Shown: positions 1-9,083, numbered from the stretch's first letter. The stretch is DNA of 56,458 bases from Chromatocurvus sp964613795 (GCA_964613795.1 CAZTJR010000021.1:1-56458), one strand, 5' to 3'. The notes: a model not told the origin generated them from the sequence alone. Program-made: numbers and translations.

Positions 1-1023
1 CTAGTCCGCCGCGTCTCCCATCAGCAGGCAGATCTTGCCAAAATGCGCCTGTGACTCCTGGTGCCGGAAGGCGTCTGCCATCTGCGCCAGCGGATAATCG
101 CTGTCAATGACCGGATGCAGGTCAGCACTCTCAATGGCGGTAATCATATCTTCCTGCATCGCCTGGCTACCCACGGTAATGCCGGAAATACGCGCATTCT
201 TCTGGAACAGTTCCGCCAGCGGCACCTCGCCCGCTATCCCTGTCAGAACCCCGATCATGCAGATGCAGCCGCCGAAGGCGACCGCCTTGACCGACTGTCG
301 CACCGTTGCCGGCCCGCCGACTTCCACCACCAGTGATACCCCCGCACCGCCGGTCAGGCGCGCCGCTTCTTTGCCCCAGTCGGGCTGCTCGCGGTAATTA
401 ATAACGTGTTCAGCGCCCAACGCCCGCAGACGCTCGAGTTTCTCGCTGGAGGACGAGGTGGCGATGACGCGGCAGCCCATGAGCCGGGCAAACTGCAGCG
501 CAAACAGACTCACACCGCCGCTGCCCTGCACGAGCACCCAGTCGCCAGGCCGCAGCTGCGTCTCAACGATAAGGGCACGCCAGGCGGTCAGCGCCGCGCA
601 GGGCAAGGTTGCGGCCTCGCGCAGCGTCAGGTTGGCGGGGGTCCGGCTGAATACCGACGCCGGCATGGTTACCGTCGAAGAGGCAAAGCCGTCAACGTGG
701 TCTCCGGGCACGCCCAGCAGCCTGGGCATGCGCGCCGGACCGTCGACCCAGGCGGGAAAGAAATGGCTCATCACGCGATCGCCGACCGAAAAGCCGGTGA
801 CGTCGTCTCCGACCGCAGTGACAATACCGGCACCATCCGATAGCGGAATGCGGCCCGGCTGGACTGGCAGCACACCGGTAACCACAACGTAATCGTGGAA
901 GTTGAGTGAACTGGCCGCCACGCTGACCTGAATCTCTCCTGAGCCCGGTTGCCGCGGCTCAGCGGGTTCCCTAATCAGGGTATCCAGACCTACCGGGTTA
1001 CCGAGTCGTATCTGTTCATTCAT
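1..1023 (-). CDS. Zinc-independent MDR oxidoreductase (quinone oxidoreductase-like)
   Basis: A 340-aa medium-chain dehydrogenase/reductase that probably uses NAD(P)H to reduce or oxidise a small carbonyl, alcohol or quinone in the cytoplasm; the substrate cannot be read from sequence. The N-terminal GroES-like half carries the NFHDYVVVTG stretch and a GDRV turn typical of the family. The Rossmann half has a QGSGGVSLFALQFA nucleotide-binding loop near residue 167, followed by the KLERLRALGAEHVINY segment typical of quinone-oxidoreductase-like members. The structural-zinc cysteine cluster is absent, so this is the zinc-independent branch. The ATG lies at the right end and the TAG stop is the first three bases of the window, so the gene is complete. 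It precedes no gene in view; the CoA-transferase upstream is 30 bp away on the same strand, which suggests co-transcription. Confidence 0.85.
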   Translation of the reverse strand: MNEQIRLGNPVGLDTLIREPAEPRQPGSGEIQVSVAASSLNFHDYVVVTGVLPVQPGRIPLSDGAGIVTAVGDDVTGFSVGDRVMSHFFPAWVDGPARMPRLLGVPGDHVDGFASSTVTMPASVFSRTPANLTLREAATLPCAALTAWRALIVETQLRPGDWVLVQGSGGVSLFALQFARLMGCRVIATSSSSEKLERLRALGAEHVINYREQPDWGKEAARLTGGAGVSLVVEVGGPATVRQSVKAVAFGGCICMIGVLTGIAGEVPLAELFQKNARISGITVGSQAMQEDMITAIESADLHPVIDSDYPLAQMADAFRHQESQAHFGKICLLMGDAAD

Positions 1024-1053
1024 GCGTTATCTCTCTAATGGACTGAGGACACA

Positions 1054-2394
1054 TCACGACACAGTGATATGCAGGTTTTCGTAGGCTTCCCGAGCCAGTG
1101 GCTCACGGAAATCCGGGTGCGCGATAGCCACCAGCGCCGCTGCACGCTCTGACAGTGATCTGCCACGCAGCTGTGCTACGCCGTATTCTGTCACCACGTA
1201 GTCGACCTGGGCACGGGTGGTTACAACCCCTGCCCCGGCCGCGAGCGTTGACACCAGACGGGATGACTGGCCACCCTGCGCGGTGCTCGGCAGCGCGATA
1301 ATGCTCTTACCGTGCTCCGAATAGGTAGCGCCAAGAACAAAATCCACCTGCCCGCCCACACCGGAATAGATGCGGTGGCCGATGGAGTCGGCACAGACCT
1401 GGCCAGACAGGTCGATCTGAAGGGCACTGTTGATCGAGGTGACCCGCGGATTTTTGGCAATCACCGTAGGATTGTTGACGAACTCGATATCGAGGAAAGT
1501 TACCTCGGGGTTATCGTGCACATAGTCGTAAAGCTCGCTGCTACCCATGGCGAAACCGGTGACGGTGCGTCCGCGGACGACCTTTTTCTGTGAATTGTCG
1601 ATCACGCCGGCGTCGAGCAGAGGCAACACGCCGTCGGAGAACATTTCCGTATGTATACCGAGGTGACTGTGGCCACCCAGGCAGCGCAGTGCTGCATCCG
1701 GAATTGCCCCGATACCCATCTGCAGGCAGGCGCCATTTTCGACCAGGCTGGCTACGTTTGCACCAATGCGGCTCTCTACCGCAGAAGGGGAGCGGCCGCC
1801 GGAGGTAATCAGGGGCTCCCGGGATTCAAAGCCCGAATGGATATTGCGGACGTTTATGAAGCTGTCACCGTGGGTGCGCGGCATGTCAGGATTAATATGA
1901 GCAATGACTTTCCCGGCGACCTCGCAGGCGGCCCGAGTGGCCTCGACGGAAATCCCGAGAGAGCAGTTGCCGTGATGGTCCGGCGGCGATACCTGTACCA
2001 GCGCCGTATCCACCCGCTGTTCGCCTTTACGAAACAGCTTGGGCAGTTCCGAAAGAAACATCGGCACGTAATCTGCTCTACCGGCGTTGATCAGTTCCCG
2101 GGTCGCCTTGCCGGCAAAAAAACAGCGGTGCCGCAGATGATCCTCCATGGCCGGAACGGTGACGGATTCGGCGTGCTCCAGGTGTAGCTGCATGAGGGTG
2201 ATGTTGCTGCGGGAGAGCGCATGGCTGGCCAGAGCGTCAAGCAGCACCTTGGGCGTGGCGGCCATGGAATGACACCACACAAACTCATCGGAATCGATGG
2301 CGCTGACCGCTTCCTGCGCTGATTTTGCGTATATCACGCTCTGCGTCCTGTCCAACAAAGCATCAGTGTATATAACCAGGGCTTCACGCTTCAA
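1054..2394 (-). CDS. Acetyl-CoA hydrolase/transferase family CoA-transferase
   Basis: A 446-aa class I CoA-transferase of the acetyl-CoA hydrolase/4-hydroxybutyrate CoA-transferase type, which moves CoA between acyl groups in the cytoplasm. The C-terminal half has the family signature GIGAIPDAAL followed by HLGIHTEMFSDG; Glu250 in the HTE motif is the expected catalytic residue that forms the glutamyl-CoA thioester. The length matches the family (about 430-450 aa). The only start that keeps the full N-terminal domain is a TTG at 2394, with a poor ribosome binding site; a later in-frame ATG near residue 44 would remove part of the fold. It sits 30 bp upstream of the MDR oxidoreductase, so both may act on the same acyl-CoA-linked catabolic route. 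The acyl substrate is unknown. Confidence 0.87.
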   Translation of the reverse strand: MKREALVIYTDALLDRTQSVIYAKSAQEAVSAIDSDEFVWCHSMAATPKVLLDALASHALSRSNITLMQLHLEHAESVTVPAMEDHLRHRCFFAGKATRELINAGRADYVPMFLSELPKLFRKGEQRVDTALVQVSPPDHHGNCSLGISVEATRAACEVAGKVIAHINPDMPRTHGDSFINVRNIHSGFESREPLITSGGRSPSAVESRIGANVASLVENGACLQMGIGAIPDAALRCLGGHSHLGIHTEMFSDGVLPLLDAGVIDNSQKKVVRGRTVTGFAMGSSELYDYVHDNPEVTFLDIEFVNNPTVIAKNPRVTSINSALQIDLSGQVCADSIGHRIYSGVGGQVDFVLGATYSEHGKSIIALPSTAQGGQSSRLVSTLAAGAGVVTTRAQVDYVVTEYGVAQLRGRSLSERAAALVAIAHPDFREPLAREAYENLHITVS

Positions 2395-2426
2395 TCAACG
2401 CGGGGCATTGGCCGGCAATCCGTTCG

Positions 2427-2867
2427 TCAGGGATTGAGCTGCACCAGAGCCGCCGCGTACACCAGATGCGCCACGACAGCCACCAGCGTGAGTCGCGTGC
2501 GCAGCGTGCGGTACCACCCGCTTTGAGGCAGTGTATTGCGCTCGTACCAGAGCTGCGCCAGATGCCCGAGCATCAGGAGCAGCGCAGCGATCAATGGCTG
2601 CGCTGTCAGAAAGCCCAGTACGGCAAAAATGACGACGCCATTACTGACCAGAAGGCGCGGCGTCCTGGCGCTTTCTGCATACTGCGGCGCAGACCCCCAG
2701 AGACTGCCGGCGAGAAAACACAGTATCGCCAGGGAATAAACCAGAAAACCCTGCATGGACAGCGCCTGCACATAACCCTGAAGCGCCCAGACACCGACGG
2801 CAAAGCCAAGAAACGGCAGTAGACCGGCATAACCGAGAGACTGCGTGAGCCGCTGCGGCAGGTTCAT
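2427..2867 (-). CDS. DUF3429 family membrane protein
   Basis: A 146-aa, mostly hydrophobic protein with about four to five predicted membrane segments. The opening LGYAGLLPFLGFAVG and the following SLAILCFLAGSLWG segment are recognisable features of DUF3429, a family of small inner-membrane proteins without known function. The start codon overlaps the stop of the DUF3833 lipoprotein gene in an ATGA, so the two are translationally coupled. In other gammaproteobacteria, as I recall, DUF3429 and DUF3833 genes often sit in photolyase/cyclopropane-fatty-acid-type clusters, but no such partner is in view here. Function unknown. Confidence 0.75.
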   Translation of the reverse strand: MNLPQRLTQSLGYAGLLPFLGFAVGVWALQGYVQALSMQGFLVYSLAILCFLAGSLWGSAPQYAESARTPRLLVSNGVVIFAVLGFLTAQPLIAALLLMLGHLAQLWYERNTLPQSGWYRTLRTRLTLVAVVAHLVYAAALVQLNP

Positions 2868-3472
2868 CGTGCACCCCCCGTCCTACCCTCAGCGTTACCT
2901 GCGCGGCGGATCACCAGCACAATTTCGCCCACGCGGAAGCCAAACTTTCGCATCACGGACTCGTTGATCAGGGTGCTGTCATCGATAAGGTACATGCGAT
3001 CATCAATCTGTACATCAATGGTGCCATCCCCGTACGGCACGCGGAGCGTATAGTCGAGAAACATGGCATTGCCGGCAACCGTCACCGGTGACTCGCCGAC
3101 GACGTCGCCCGCGGTGCCGATATACCTGCCCGGGCCATCGGGCCGCAGCGTCCAGACGCGCTGACTCTCTTCTCCGTCGGAAAACACAAACTGCTCGTCC
3201 AGCGTGCCGATGCCGTCCCGCCAGGAGGCATCAATCTCTGCAATGAAGCGACGCGTCACCCGCCCGCCGCGGTCTTTTAGCATTCCGTGTGCGACCAGTT
3301 CTCCGCTGAAAAACGTCTCGGGATCGAACCGAGGCGTCTCGCCGCGGTAGTCCGACACCGAGACATTCGTGCAGGCGCTCAGCGCCACGGTCGCTGCAAC
3401 AATCAGGATGACGCGACCCAGGGCTGACCCCGCCGCGATGCGCACAGCCTCAACTGCCTTTACCGGGTTCAT
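2864..3472 (-). CDS. DUF3833 family lipoprotein
   Basis: A 202-aa protein with a lipoprotein signal: hydrophobic segment VILIVAATVALSAC, with the lipobox Cys near residue 34 and Thr after it, which suggests outer-membrane sorting. The mature part matches DUF3833 (RGETPRFDPETFFSGELVAHG near the N-terminus, then a beta-rich region ending with the MRKFGFRVGEIVLVIRR stretch). The ATG at 3472 is preferred because GGAGG stands 9 nt before it; the in-frame TTG three codons earlier directly abuts that motif and would be badly spaced. First gene of a two-gene unit with the overlapping DUF3429 gene. Role unknown; a periplasmic envelope protein is the most that can be said. Confidence 0.8.
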   Translation of the reverse strand: MNPVKAVEAVRIAAGSALGRVILIVAATVALSACTNVSVSDYRGETPRFDPETFFSGELVAHGMLKDRGGRVTRRFIAEIDASWRDGIGTLDEQFVFSDGEESQRVWTLRPDGPGRYIGTAGDVVGESPVTVAGNAMFLDYTLRVPYGDGTIDVQIDDRMYLIDDSTLINESVMRKFGFRVGEIVLVIRRAGNAEGRTGGAR

Positions 3473-3526
3473 CAGCTGCAACCTCCTTCAGTCGACACTT
3501 ACGAATTAACGGTCCTATTCTCGCAC

Positions 3527-3558
3527 AAAAAAAAGCCCGGCCGCGCAAGTGGTCGGGC
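3527..3558 (-). terminator. Rho-independent terminator
   Basis: Read on the minus strand, an 8-bp GC-rich stem (GCCCGGCC pairing with GGTCGGGC, one G-T pair) with an 8-nt loop is followed by eight T residues. It lies downstream of the small secreted-protein gene at 3695-4051 and upstream of the DUF3833 gene, so it separates the two transcripts. Confidence 0.85.
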
Positions 3559-3694
3559 GAATGACCATCAGGGGGAAGAGATGGTCCAGGGAAAGAAGCC
3601 AGACGATGGTCTGGTTCGAGGACATAGCACGGCGGCAGGCGATCAGCGGAGCAGCGCGGGCGTATCCTTGTCGACGCCTGTTAGCTACCTGGGG

Positions 3695-4051
3695 CTACAG
3701 CTGGACATTGCTGCTCACCAGCTGCGTACATGCGCGACTGGCATTGAACTGGCGCAGGCGTGCCTGTACCAGTTGCCGATCCGATTCGGGAATACCAAAC
3801 ATCAGCCCGTCAAAATAACCGACGGCCTTGGCATAGATCACATCGCCGGCATCACCCTCGAAATCCGCCAGGGCCTGATCAACCAGATCGTTGAAGTCGT
3901 TCTCGGACAGATACCCAAGAGAATCCTGCGCCATCACGCAGGCAACGGTTTTCGCAGCAGCAAACTCCTTCGGACCAAGCGCAAGCGCCTGTGCGCCGGC
4001 GGCCAGCAACAAAGACAGCAAAACACCGCCTGTGATGAAAACATTACGCAT
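3695..4051 (-). CDS. Small secreted protein with two cysteines, function unknown
   Basis: A 118-aa protein that I do not recognise. It begins with a clear Sec signal peptide (hydrophobic GGVLLSLLLAAGAQALA, probable cleavage after an Ala near residue 24). The mature protein of about 95 residues is predicted helical, with an acidic middle (ENDFNDLVDQALADFEGDAGD) and exactly two cysteines, one near the mature N-terminus (VACVMAQ) and one near the C-terminus (SRACTQL), well placed for a single disulfide in the periplasm. GGAG stands 8 nt before the ATG. It is monocistronic: one hairpin terminator lies upstream (4153-4186) and another downstream (3527-3558). The layout resembles small HdeA/Rap1a-type periplasmic proteins, but that is only a shape comparison. 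Confidence 0.75.
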   Translation of the reverse strand: MRNVFITGGVLLSLLLAAGAQALALGPKEFAAAKTVACVMAQDSLGYLSENDFNDLVDQALADFEGDAGDVIYAKAVGYFDGLMFGIPESDRQLVQARLRQFNASRACTQLVSSNVQL

Positions 4052-4152
4052 ATCGCGCTCTCCCAGAATTGATGGATGGGACAGTACACGAGCAAGGTGA
4101 CATTTTTATGACAGGAAGTGGTTTTGCCCCGAAGCGCTGCGCCTCGTCTGAC

Positions 4153-4186
4153 AAAAAAACCGTGTCCCGCTTGCGGGGACACGGTT
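4153..4186 (-). terminator. Rho-independent terminator (possibly bidirectional)
   Basis: A 10-bp perfect stem (ACCGTGTCCC with GGGACACGGT) around a short loop is flanked by seven A on the left, which become a T-tract on the minus strand. It ends the minus-strand transcript of the beta-helix lipoprotein gene, 23 bp after its stop codon. Confidence 0.88.
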
Positions 4187-4208
4187 TACACACGGATTAT
4201 CGCTGGTT

Positions 4209-5684
4209 TTAGTTGACGGTGCCGGGCAAGGTCCAGCCCTGCCACCAGACGTCGCTGCCGTCAGGATTTACGGCCCCGATAAAGTCGGTCTCATCCAGGA
4301 AACCCTCGTCAGCGAGGCTTTCGGAATAGATACCGTTGATCTCGGTCCAGCTGATCGGTGCGTTGAGGACCGCCTCGGGCGCCTGGGACGCCAGGTTGTC
4401 ATCGAGATTCGCCTCGACCGGGTAGATCGTCGTGGCATCCAGCGTATTGTTGCCGATATTGCCAGTGCCTGCGCCGCCCGCACAGTCGGCAATCGCATTG
4501 TTCAGCACCAGCGCCCTGTTGATAAGGGCTTCCGAATCAGCGCCCTGCACTTCCACACAGTTCTCGATAGTGCTGTTGCTTTCCGCGACTGTAAACGCAA
4601 CGTTGTGGAAGAAGCCGCCCGAGCCCGCCTTGAACACCAGCATTTCTTCCTCATCATCGGCGACGCCGTCGCCGATGATCGTGACATTGGCAACCGTGGG
4701 CTTGGACAGCGGCTCGGGGTTACCCTGCGTATCCATCTCGAATGCATTGCCCTGCACCGAGGCATTCTGCTTGACAATGACATACTGAAGATTGCCGACA
4801 AAGCCCTCATCCCAGTCGACAGAGTCGTCCAGGTTACCGGTGAACACAGCGTATTTGACGTCAACGTCGCCGCCGTAAAACTCAATGCCGTCGTCAGAAT
4901 TATCATTGACCTGAATGTGATCGATCTGTGTACCTTTACCCACGCTCATCAGCGAGATGCCGTTGATCTCGTTACCAACGGAGAACTCGAAGCCACCTTC
5001 GGTAACCACTACGTAGGAAAGCGTGCCGCTGTCATCGCTCGGGTCAAAGCCGCCGGCGAACCCGGATTCACCCTCTGAATCGATATTGCAGGTATCGACG
5101 CCGCACTGGTTGTGGCTGCCGAAGCCGTGCACGACCAACCCGCCCCATTCGCCGCTTCCGTCGTAGCCGGGATCGTCAGAGCTGAATATAATCGGCGCAT
5201 CAGCTGTGCCGATCGCCTGGATACGGCTGCCACGCGTTATCAGGAGATTGGCGAAAGTACCCGTCACACCTTTGATTTCGGTGCCTTCCTGAATAGTAAG
5301 GGTCACATTCTGAAGCGCGTTGCCGCTCGTCAGCTCACCGTCTGCACCGATTTCCGCGTTACCGTTTCCGACCGTGACGCGACCCTCCATCAGCCAGACG
5401 ATGTCATTGTCCAGCGTCCGATTCTGGGAAATCTGTGCTGGCAGCGCACACACATCGTTGCCATCAGCATCGCGCTGCTTGGCACCCGCCCAGTCGGGAC
5501 AGTTCTGCGAGACACCGCCGCTATCCCCACCGGTTTCACCACCCGAACCACCGTCGGAGTTATTGTTGGTGGTGTTGGTCGTGGGCGCGTCGATAACAAT
5601 ATTCGATTCATCACCCTCGGAACACCCGTAGAGGCCGCCGATGGCGCCCAGGATCGCTGTTGCCAGCACCGTTTTTCTGATCAT
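4209..5684 (-). CDS. Beta-helix-like surface or periplasmic lipoprotein paired with a TonB receptor
   Basis: A 491-aa lipoprotein. The ATG at 5684 is chosen because GGGAGAGAG precedes it and the signal peptide starts there: MIRK, a hydrophobic stretch, then the lipobox GLYGC with Cys21 followed by Ser (outer-membrane sorting). Next comes a low-complexity Thr/Asn/Ser/Gly linker (about residues 30-60). The rest is rich in short repeating beta segments such as VTVGNGNAEIG, ITRGSRIQAIG and GGDVDVKYAVFTGN, with the look of a right-handed parallel beta-helix. Such lipoproteins are often encoded next to carboxypeptidase-regulatory-domain TonB receptors in marine gammaproteobacteria. Here the receptor gene lies 56 bp upstream on the same strand, so the two probably form one transport unit. 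Ligand unknown. A strong terminator follows. Confidence 0.72.
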   Translation of the reverse strand: MIRKTVLATAILGAIGGLYGCSEGDESNIVIDAPTTNTTNNNSDGGSGGETGGDSGGVSQNCPDWAGAKQRDADGNDVCALPAQISQNRTLDNDIVWLMEGRVTVGNGNAEIGADGELTSGNALQNVTLTIQEGTEIKGVTGTFANLLITRGSRIQAIGTADAPIIFSSDDPGYDGSGEWGGLVVHGFGSHNQCGVDTCNIDSEGESGFAGGFDPSDDSGTLSYVVVTEGGFEFSVGNEINGISLMSVGKGTQIDHIQVNDNSDDGIEFYGGDVDVKYAVFTGNLDDSVDWDEGFVGNLQYVIVKQNASVQGNAFEMDTQGNPEPLSKPTVANVTIIGDGVADDEEEMLVFKAGSGGFFHNVAFTVAESNSTIENCVEVQGADSEALINRALVLNNAIADCAGGAGTGNIGNNTLDATTIYPVEANLDDNLASQAPEAVLNAPISWTEINGIYSESLADEGFLDETDFIGAVNPDGSDVWWQGWTLPGTVN

Positions 5685-5740
5685 CAGTCTCTCTCCCAGA
5701 GGTTTGTTGCCAGAGGTTGTCACGCCAGTTGCGTGTCAGT

Positions 5741-8700
5741 TCAAAAATCCCAGTCCACACCGAGCTGAAACTCGACGCCTCGCTTGTAGCCGAGGAAAGT
5801 GTCTCCCGCCTGCGTAAATGCAACATCATCGTTCAACAGGTTGTTGAGCTTCGCGCGCAGGGTGAAGCTTTCGCTCAGGTCATAGCGATAGACTAGATTG
5901 AGATCGAGCCGCGACTCCTCGATCACGTCAGCGTTGCCGAGAATGCCCACGTCCTTGATTGACTCACCGTTCTGGTTGAGCAGCATCGTCAGCTGGTGAC
6001 CGCGGGCGAGATCGTCGTAGCCGAGCACCAGGTTGAAGGTATAGTCAGGCTGGCCCTGCAGCTTGCGGCTCTCTTCGCCCGGGCGTTCCACTTCGGACTC
6101 GATGAGACTCGCGTTGACTGCCACAAAGAATGAACGGCTGTAATCATCACCGATCTGGAATGCCTTCTTGCCCTCTATCTCGATACCGTAAAGCTCAGCG
6201 GAATCCGCGTTGTCAAAGGTGCGCGAATTGCCTGCGGTGCCAGATGCGGCCTGCACGACACGCTCGATAGGCTTATCCATATCCTTGTAGAAAACCGCAG
6301 CGGAGAGGCTATCCTCGTCGCTGAAATACCACTCCCAGCGCATGTCGACATTAATGATGTCCGAGATCTCAAGATTGGGATTGCCGCGCACGCGGAAGTC
6401 GAATTCCGTGTCGAAGAACGTCGCATTCGCCGCTTCCTTGAAGTCCGGCCGCGCTACAGTCTGCGAAACAGCGAGGCGAAGCTGTTGCGTATCGGAGTAA
6501 AACCAGTTGAAACCCAGGCTGGGCAAGAGGCTGTCTTCCTCAATAATCGACTGCACCGCGTCGCCCGCACCCTGCAGTGAGAAGGTATCGGTGGTCTGAT
6601 CGTAAGTTTCGTAGCGCAGTCCGGCGATGAACTGATAGCGACCATTCAGCATATGGTCATAAGCCAGATAGGCACTGTTGTATTCCAGTTCCGCTTCATA
6701 GCTATCACTGGCCAGGGTCTTGTCCAGGAAAGCAAAGCCGTTGTTAGGGTTTCCGGTAATTGTTTCCGGCGTGATAATTTCAGAGACTTGCACGTTTGGG
6801 GCAATCAGGTTGTCTACGAGTCCCTGGTTAATGTTGAAACCATAGGTATCGGAGTCAGAGTCGCGCTCCCGGTAGATGAGTTGGACACCGGTTTCCAGCG
6901 TTGCGTAAGAGCTGCCGTTGTCCAACACGTCCCAGGACAGGTCTGCAGAAAAATCAAGATTATCGTCAGTCAGTTCATCGTAGCGACGAACGATCGTATT
7001 TGGCTCCAGAAAGAAGCCGTCCAGCGGAATCGTCTGCTCATTATTCAGCTTTGAAAAATCAAAGCCCGCGATCAGCGACTCCGGTGCCGTCGTGCCCTGG
7101 TTGGCACTGAACACGACCTCGCGACGATCCGGAGCGTCGCGGCGCGCCTGACTCGCGGTGATCTGCCATTTACCTGTGAGGGTGCGGCTATCGTTAATCG
7201 GATGTGAGCCAGTGAACTGCTGCGAGAGATACTGTCGCTCTACCCAGTCAACCGTATGGAAAATCTGCGACTGGAACTCATCCCCCTCCCTGCCTACGGT
7301 GCGCACGACCTTGCTCTGCGTGCTGCGCGACACCAACGTGTTGGATTCAAAGGTATGGTCACCAATATTGAGGCCGAGCGCCAACAGGCCATTAAGCTCG
7401 ACATTATTGGCATTTTCCTGAAAGCGGAAGATATCAAGCGTGTCGCCGGAGGGCGTGTACGTGTTGCGCACGCCTTCATCTTTCTGCGTCCAGGCGTTTT
7501 CAAAATTAACCGCAATGAAAGCGCCAAGCTCGGCATCATCGATGTAGAACAGATCGCCATAGTTGGCACCGATGCGGACATCCGGAGACGCGGTAGCCAT
7601 GCCCAGGTCCATGTCGTCACTGATCAGAAGCGCGCCCACCCGCTGCAGTTCGCGCTGCACGCCGTCGCTAAGATCAAAACTTTCCCCCGTGGCGGTGTCG
7701 GTAACCGTGCCGAGGCCAAGAATCTCCGAAATTCCGCGCACACCGCCGGGAACTTCGCGCTTTCCTGCGTCCCAACCGATCAGGTCGAAGCCGCCATTGG
7801 TCTCGTCAGTGAACGCGTCTTCGCCCGTCAGCCCCTGTGTGCCCGTGACCCGGATGCTGAGTCCCCCAGATCGCTCGTCGGGAAACGTTCTGGTATTGAT
7901 CACCAGGTTTCCGCCCGTGCTTTCGCCTGGCATGCTGGCGAGGAATGTCTTCTTAATATCTAGCTGACTGACGAAATTGCTCGGGAAAAGATCCAGCGGG
8001 ACCGTCCGCTTTGAGGGGTCGGTGCTTGGCATGAAAGCACCATTGAGGGTGGTCGCGATATAACGCCCCCCCAGCCCTCGAATGAAAACGAAACGATTAT
8101 CCTGCACCGTCACGCTGGGCACACGCACCACCGACGAAGCGACATTGGTATCGGCAAACCTGGCGAGTGACTCCAGGTCCAGAGTGTCGACGATGTTAGA
8201 CGAATCACGCTCTGAGAGACCGAAAGCCGCGGGGTTGTAGGTGGCTACCACCGTAACCTCTTCCATTTGCACGGACGGCAGGGAAATTCCGGAGGACGGC
8301 AACTGAAGAGTGACCGCCCGCGTTACGTTGGACACTACGCGCACTGTTTCGGTGACAGGATCGGCGCCACCGCGCTCAATCAGCATATCGTAGCGACCGC
8401 GTGGGAGCTCCACCTCGAAGCGTCCCTGTGCGTCGGAATTCAGCACCCTGTCCGTGCCGCGAATGACGATACGCGCACTGGGTACACGACTGCCGGCAGA
8501 CGCGACAACCCCAGTCAGCGAGCCCGTGGGCGCGCTGCGGCGCACTTCGCCCGACTCAGTCGGGCTGTAAGCCTCGACAAAATGATTCTCGCTCTCAAGG
8601 TCGATCACGACATCGACCAGCTGGCCGCGGGCGGTATCGAAACGAAAACTGTAAAGCGTGGCATCGCCGTTCTTGACCTGGACGCTGTGTGCACCTGGCG

Positions 8701-8899
8701 TGAGGTTGAATACTGCCGACCCGTCGCGACGCAACGATCTCTCAGTGGATCCGTCCAGAACCAATGTGAGGTCAGTTGCGGCAGCGTCACCGTCAAACGT
8801 ATAAACAATCAGTTCGCCAGCAGCTTGCGAAGGCAAGGCCTGCAGCAGCAGGAACAACAGCACCGCTCCACCCAGCCGTTTCATATACGCCTTGATCAT
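5741..8899 (-). CDS. TonB-dependent outer-membrane receptor with N-terminal carboxypeptidase-regulatory-like domain
   Basis: A large TonB-dependent receptor (1052 aa) for energy-driven uptake of an unknown ligand across the outer membrane. The start at 8899 gives a clean signal peptide (MIKAYMKRLGG, hydrophobic core, cleavage near PSQAAG); a second ATG five codons later is also possible. After the signal come one or two small beta-sandwich domains, including a carboxypeptidase-regulatory-like stretch (TGVVASAGSRVPSARIVIRG). The plug follows, with VFIRGLGGRYIATTLNG and the SQLDIKKTFLASMPGESTGG segment, then a long beta-barrel of alternating aromatic strands. The chain ends in Phe (QLGVDWDF), as expected for an outer-membrane barrel. 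It is the first gene of a unit with the lipoprotein gene downstream. No TonB-box could be assigned with confidence. Confidence 0.9.
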   Translation of the reverse strand: MIKAYMKRLGGAVLLFLLLQALPSQAAGELIVYTFDGDAAATDLTLVLDGSTERSLRRDGSAVFNLTPGAHSVQVKNGDATLYSFRFDTARGQLVDVVIDLESENHFVEAYSPTESGEVRRSAPTGSLTGVVASAGSRVPSARIVIRGTDRVLNSDAQGRFEVELPRGRYDMLIERGGADPVTETVRVVSNVTRAVTLQLPSSGISLPSVQMEEVTVVATYNPAAFGLSERDSSNIVDTLDLESLARFADTNVASSVVRVPSVTVQDNRFVFIRGLGGRYIATTLNGAFMPSTDPSKRTVPLDLFPSNFVSQLDIKKTFLASMPGESTGGNLVINTRTFPDERSGGLSIRVTGTQGLTGEDAFTDETNGGFDLIGWDAGKREVPGGVRGISEILGLGTVTDTATGESFDLSDGVQRELQRVGALLISDDMDLGMATASPDVRIGANYGDLFYIDDAELGAFIAVNFENAWTQKDEGVRNTYTPSGDTLDIFRFQENANNVELNGLLALGLNIGDHTFESNTLVSRSTQSKVVRTVGREGDEFQSQIFHTVDWVERQYLSQQFTGSHPINDSRTLTGKWQITASQARRDAPDRREVVFSANQGTTAPESLIAGFDFSKLNNEQTIPLDGFFLEPNTIVRRYDELTDDNLDFSADLSWDVLDNGSSYATLETGVQLIYRERDSDSDTYGFNINQGLVDNLIAPNVQVSEIITPETITGNPNNGFAFLDKTLASDSYEAELEYNSAYLAYDHMLNGRYQFIAGLRYETYDQTTDTFSLQGAGDAVQSIIEEDSLLPSLGFNWFYSDTQQLRLAVSQTVARPDFKEAANATFFDTEFDFRVRGNPNLEISDIINVDMRWEWYFSDEDSLSAAVFYKDMDKPIERVVQAASGTAGNSRTFDNADSAELYGIEIEGKKAFQIGDDYSRSFFVAVNASLIESEVERPGEESRKLQGQPDYTFNLVLGYDDLARGHQLTMLLNQNGESIKDVGILGNADVIEESRLDLNLVYRYDLSESFTLRAKLNNLLNDDVAFTQAGDTFLGYKRGVEFQLGVDWDF

Positions 8900-8900
8900 G

Positions 8901-8945
8901 TCTGTTGTGCCCCTGCTATCGTGTCTTCTGGTTGTATCTGGTTGT
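8901..8945 (-). repeat. Short direct repeats in the leader of the TonB-receptor gene
   Basis: On the plus strand TCTGGTTGT occurs at 8927-8935 and again at 8937-8945, a 10-bp period of about one helical turn, with a related TCTGTTGTG at 8901-8909. The copies lie just upstream of the receptor start codon, where they could be an operator or a leader element. The function is inferred from position only. Confidence 0.4.
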
Positions 8946-9083
8946 GGTCGACGCCCGACCCGGCTGGCTTCCACGGGACGCACGTTACTGGCGATTTATG
9001 ACGTGAATGTGACAACCCTGTTTTTTATTGTCGTTTTTGCGTCGAGCCCACGAATCGATATCACGATCGAGCTGATCCGGACG

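Noticed and set aside
406..843. A 145-codon open frame on the plus strand inside the first MDR gene
   Set aside because: Antisense to a gene with clear family motifs and rich in Arg, Gly and Pro, as expected for a GC-rich shadow frame.
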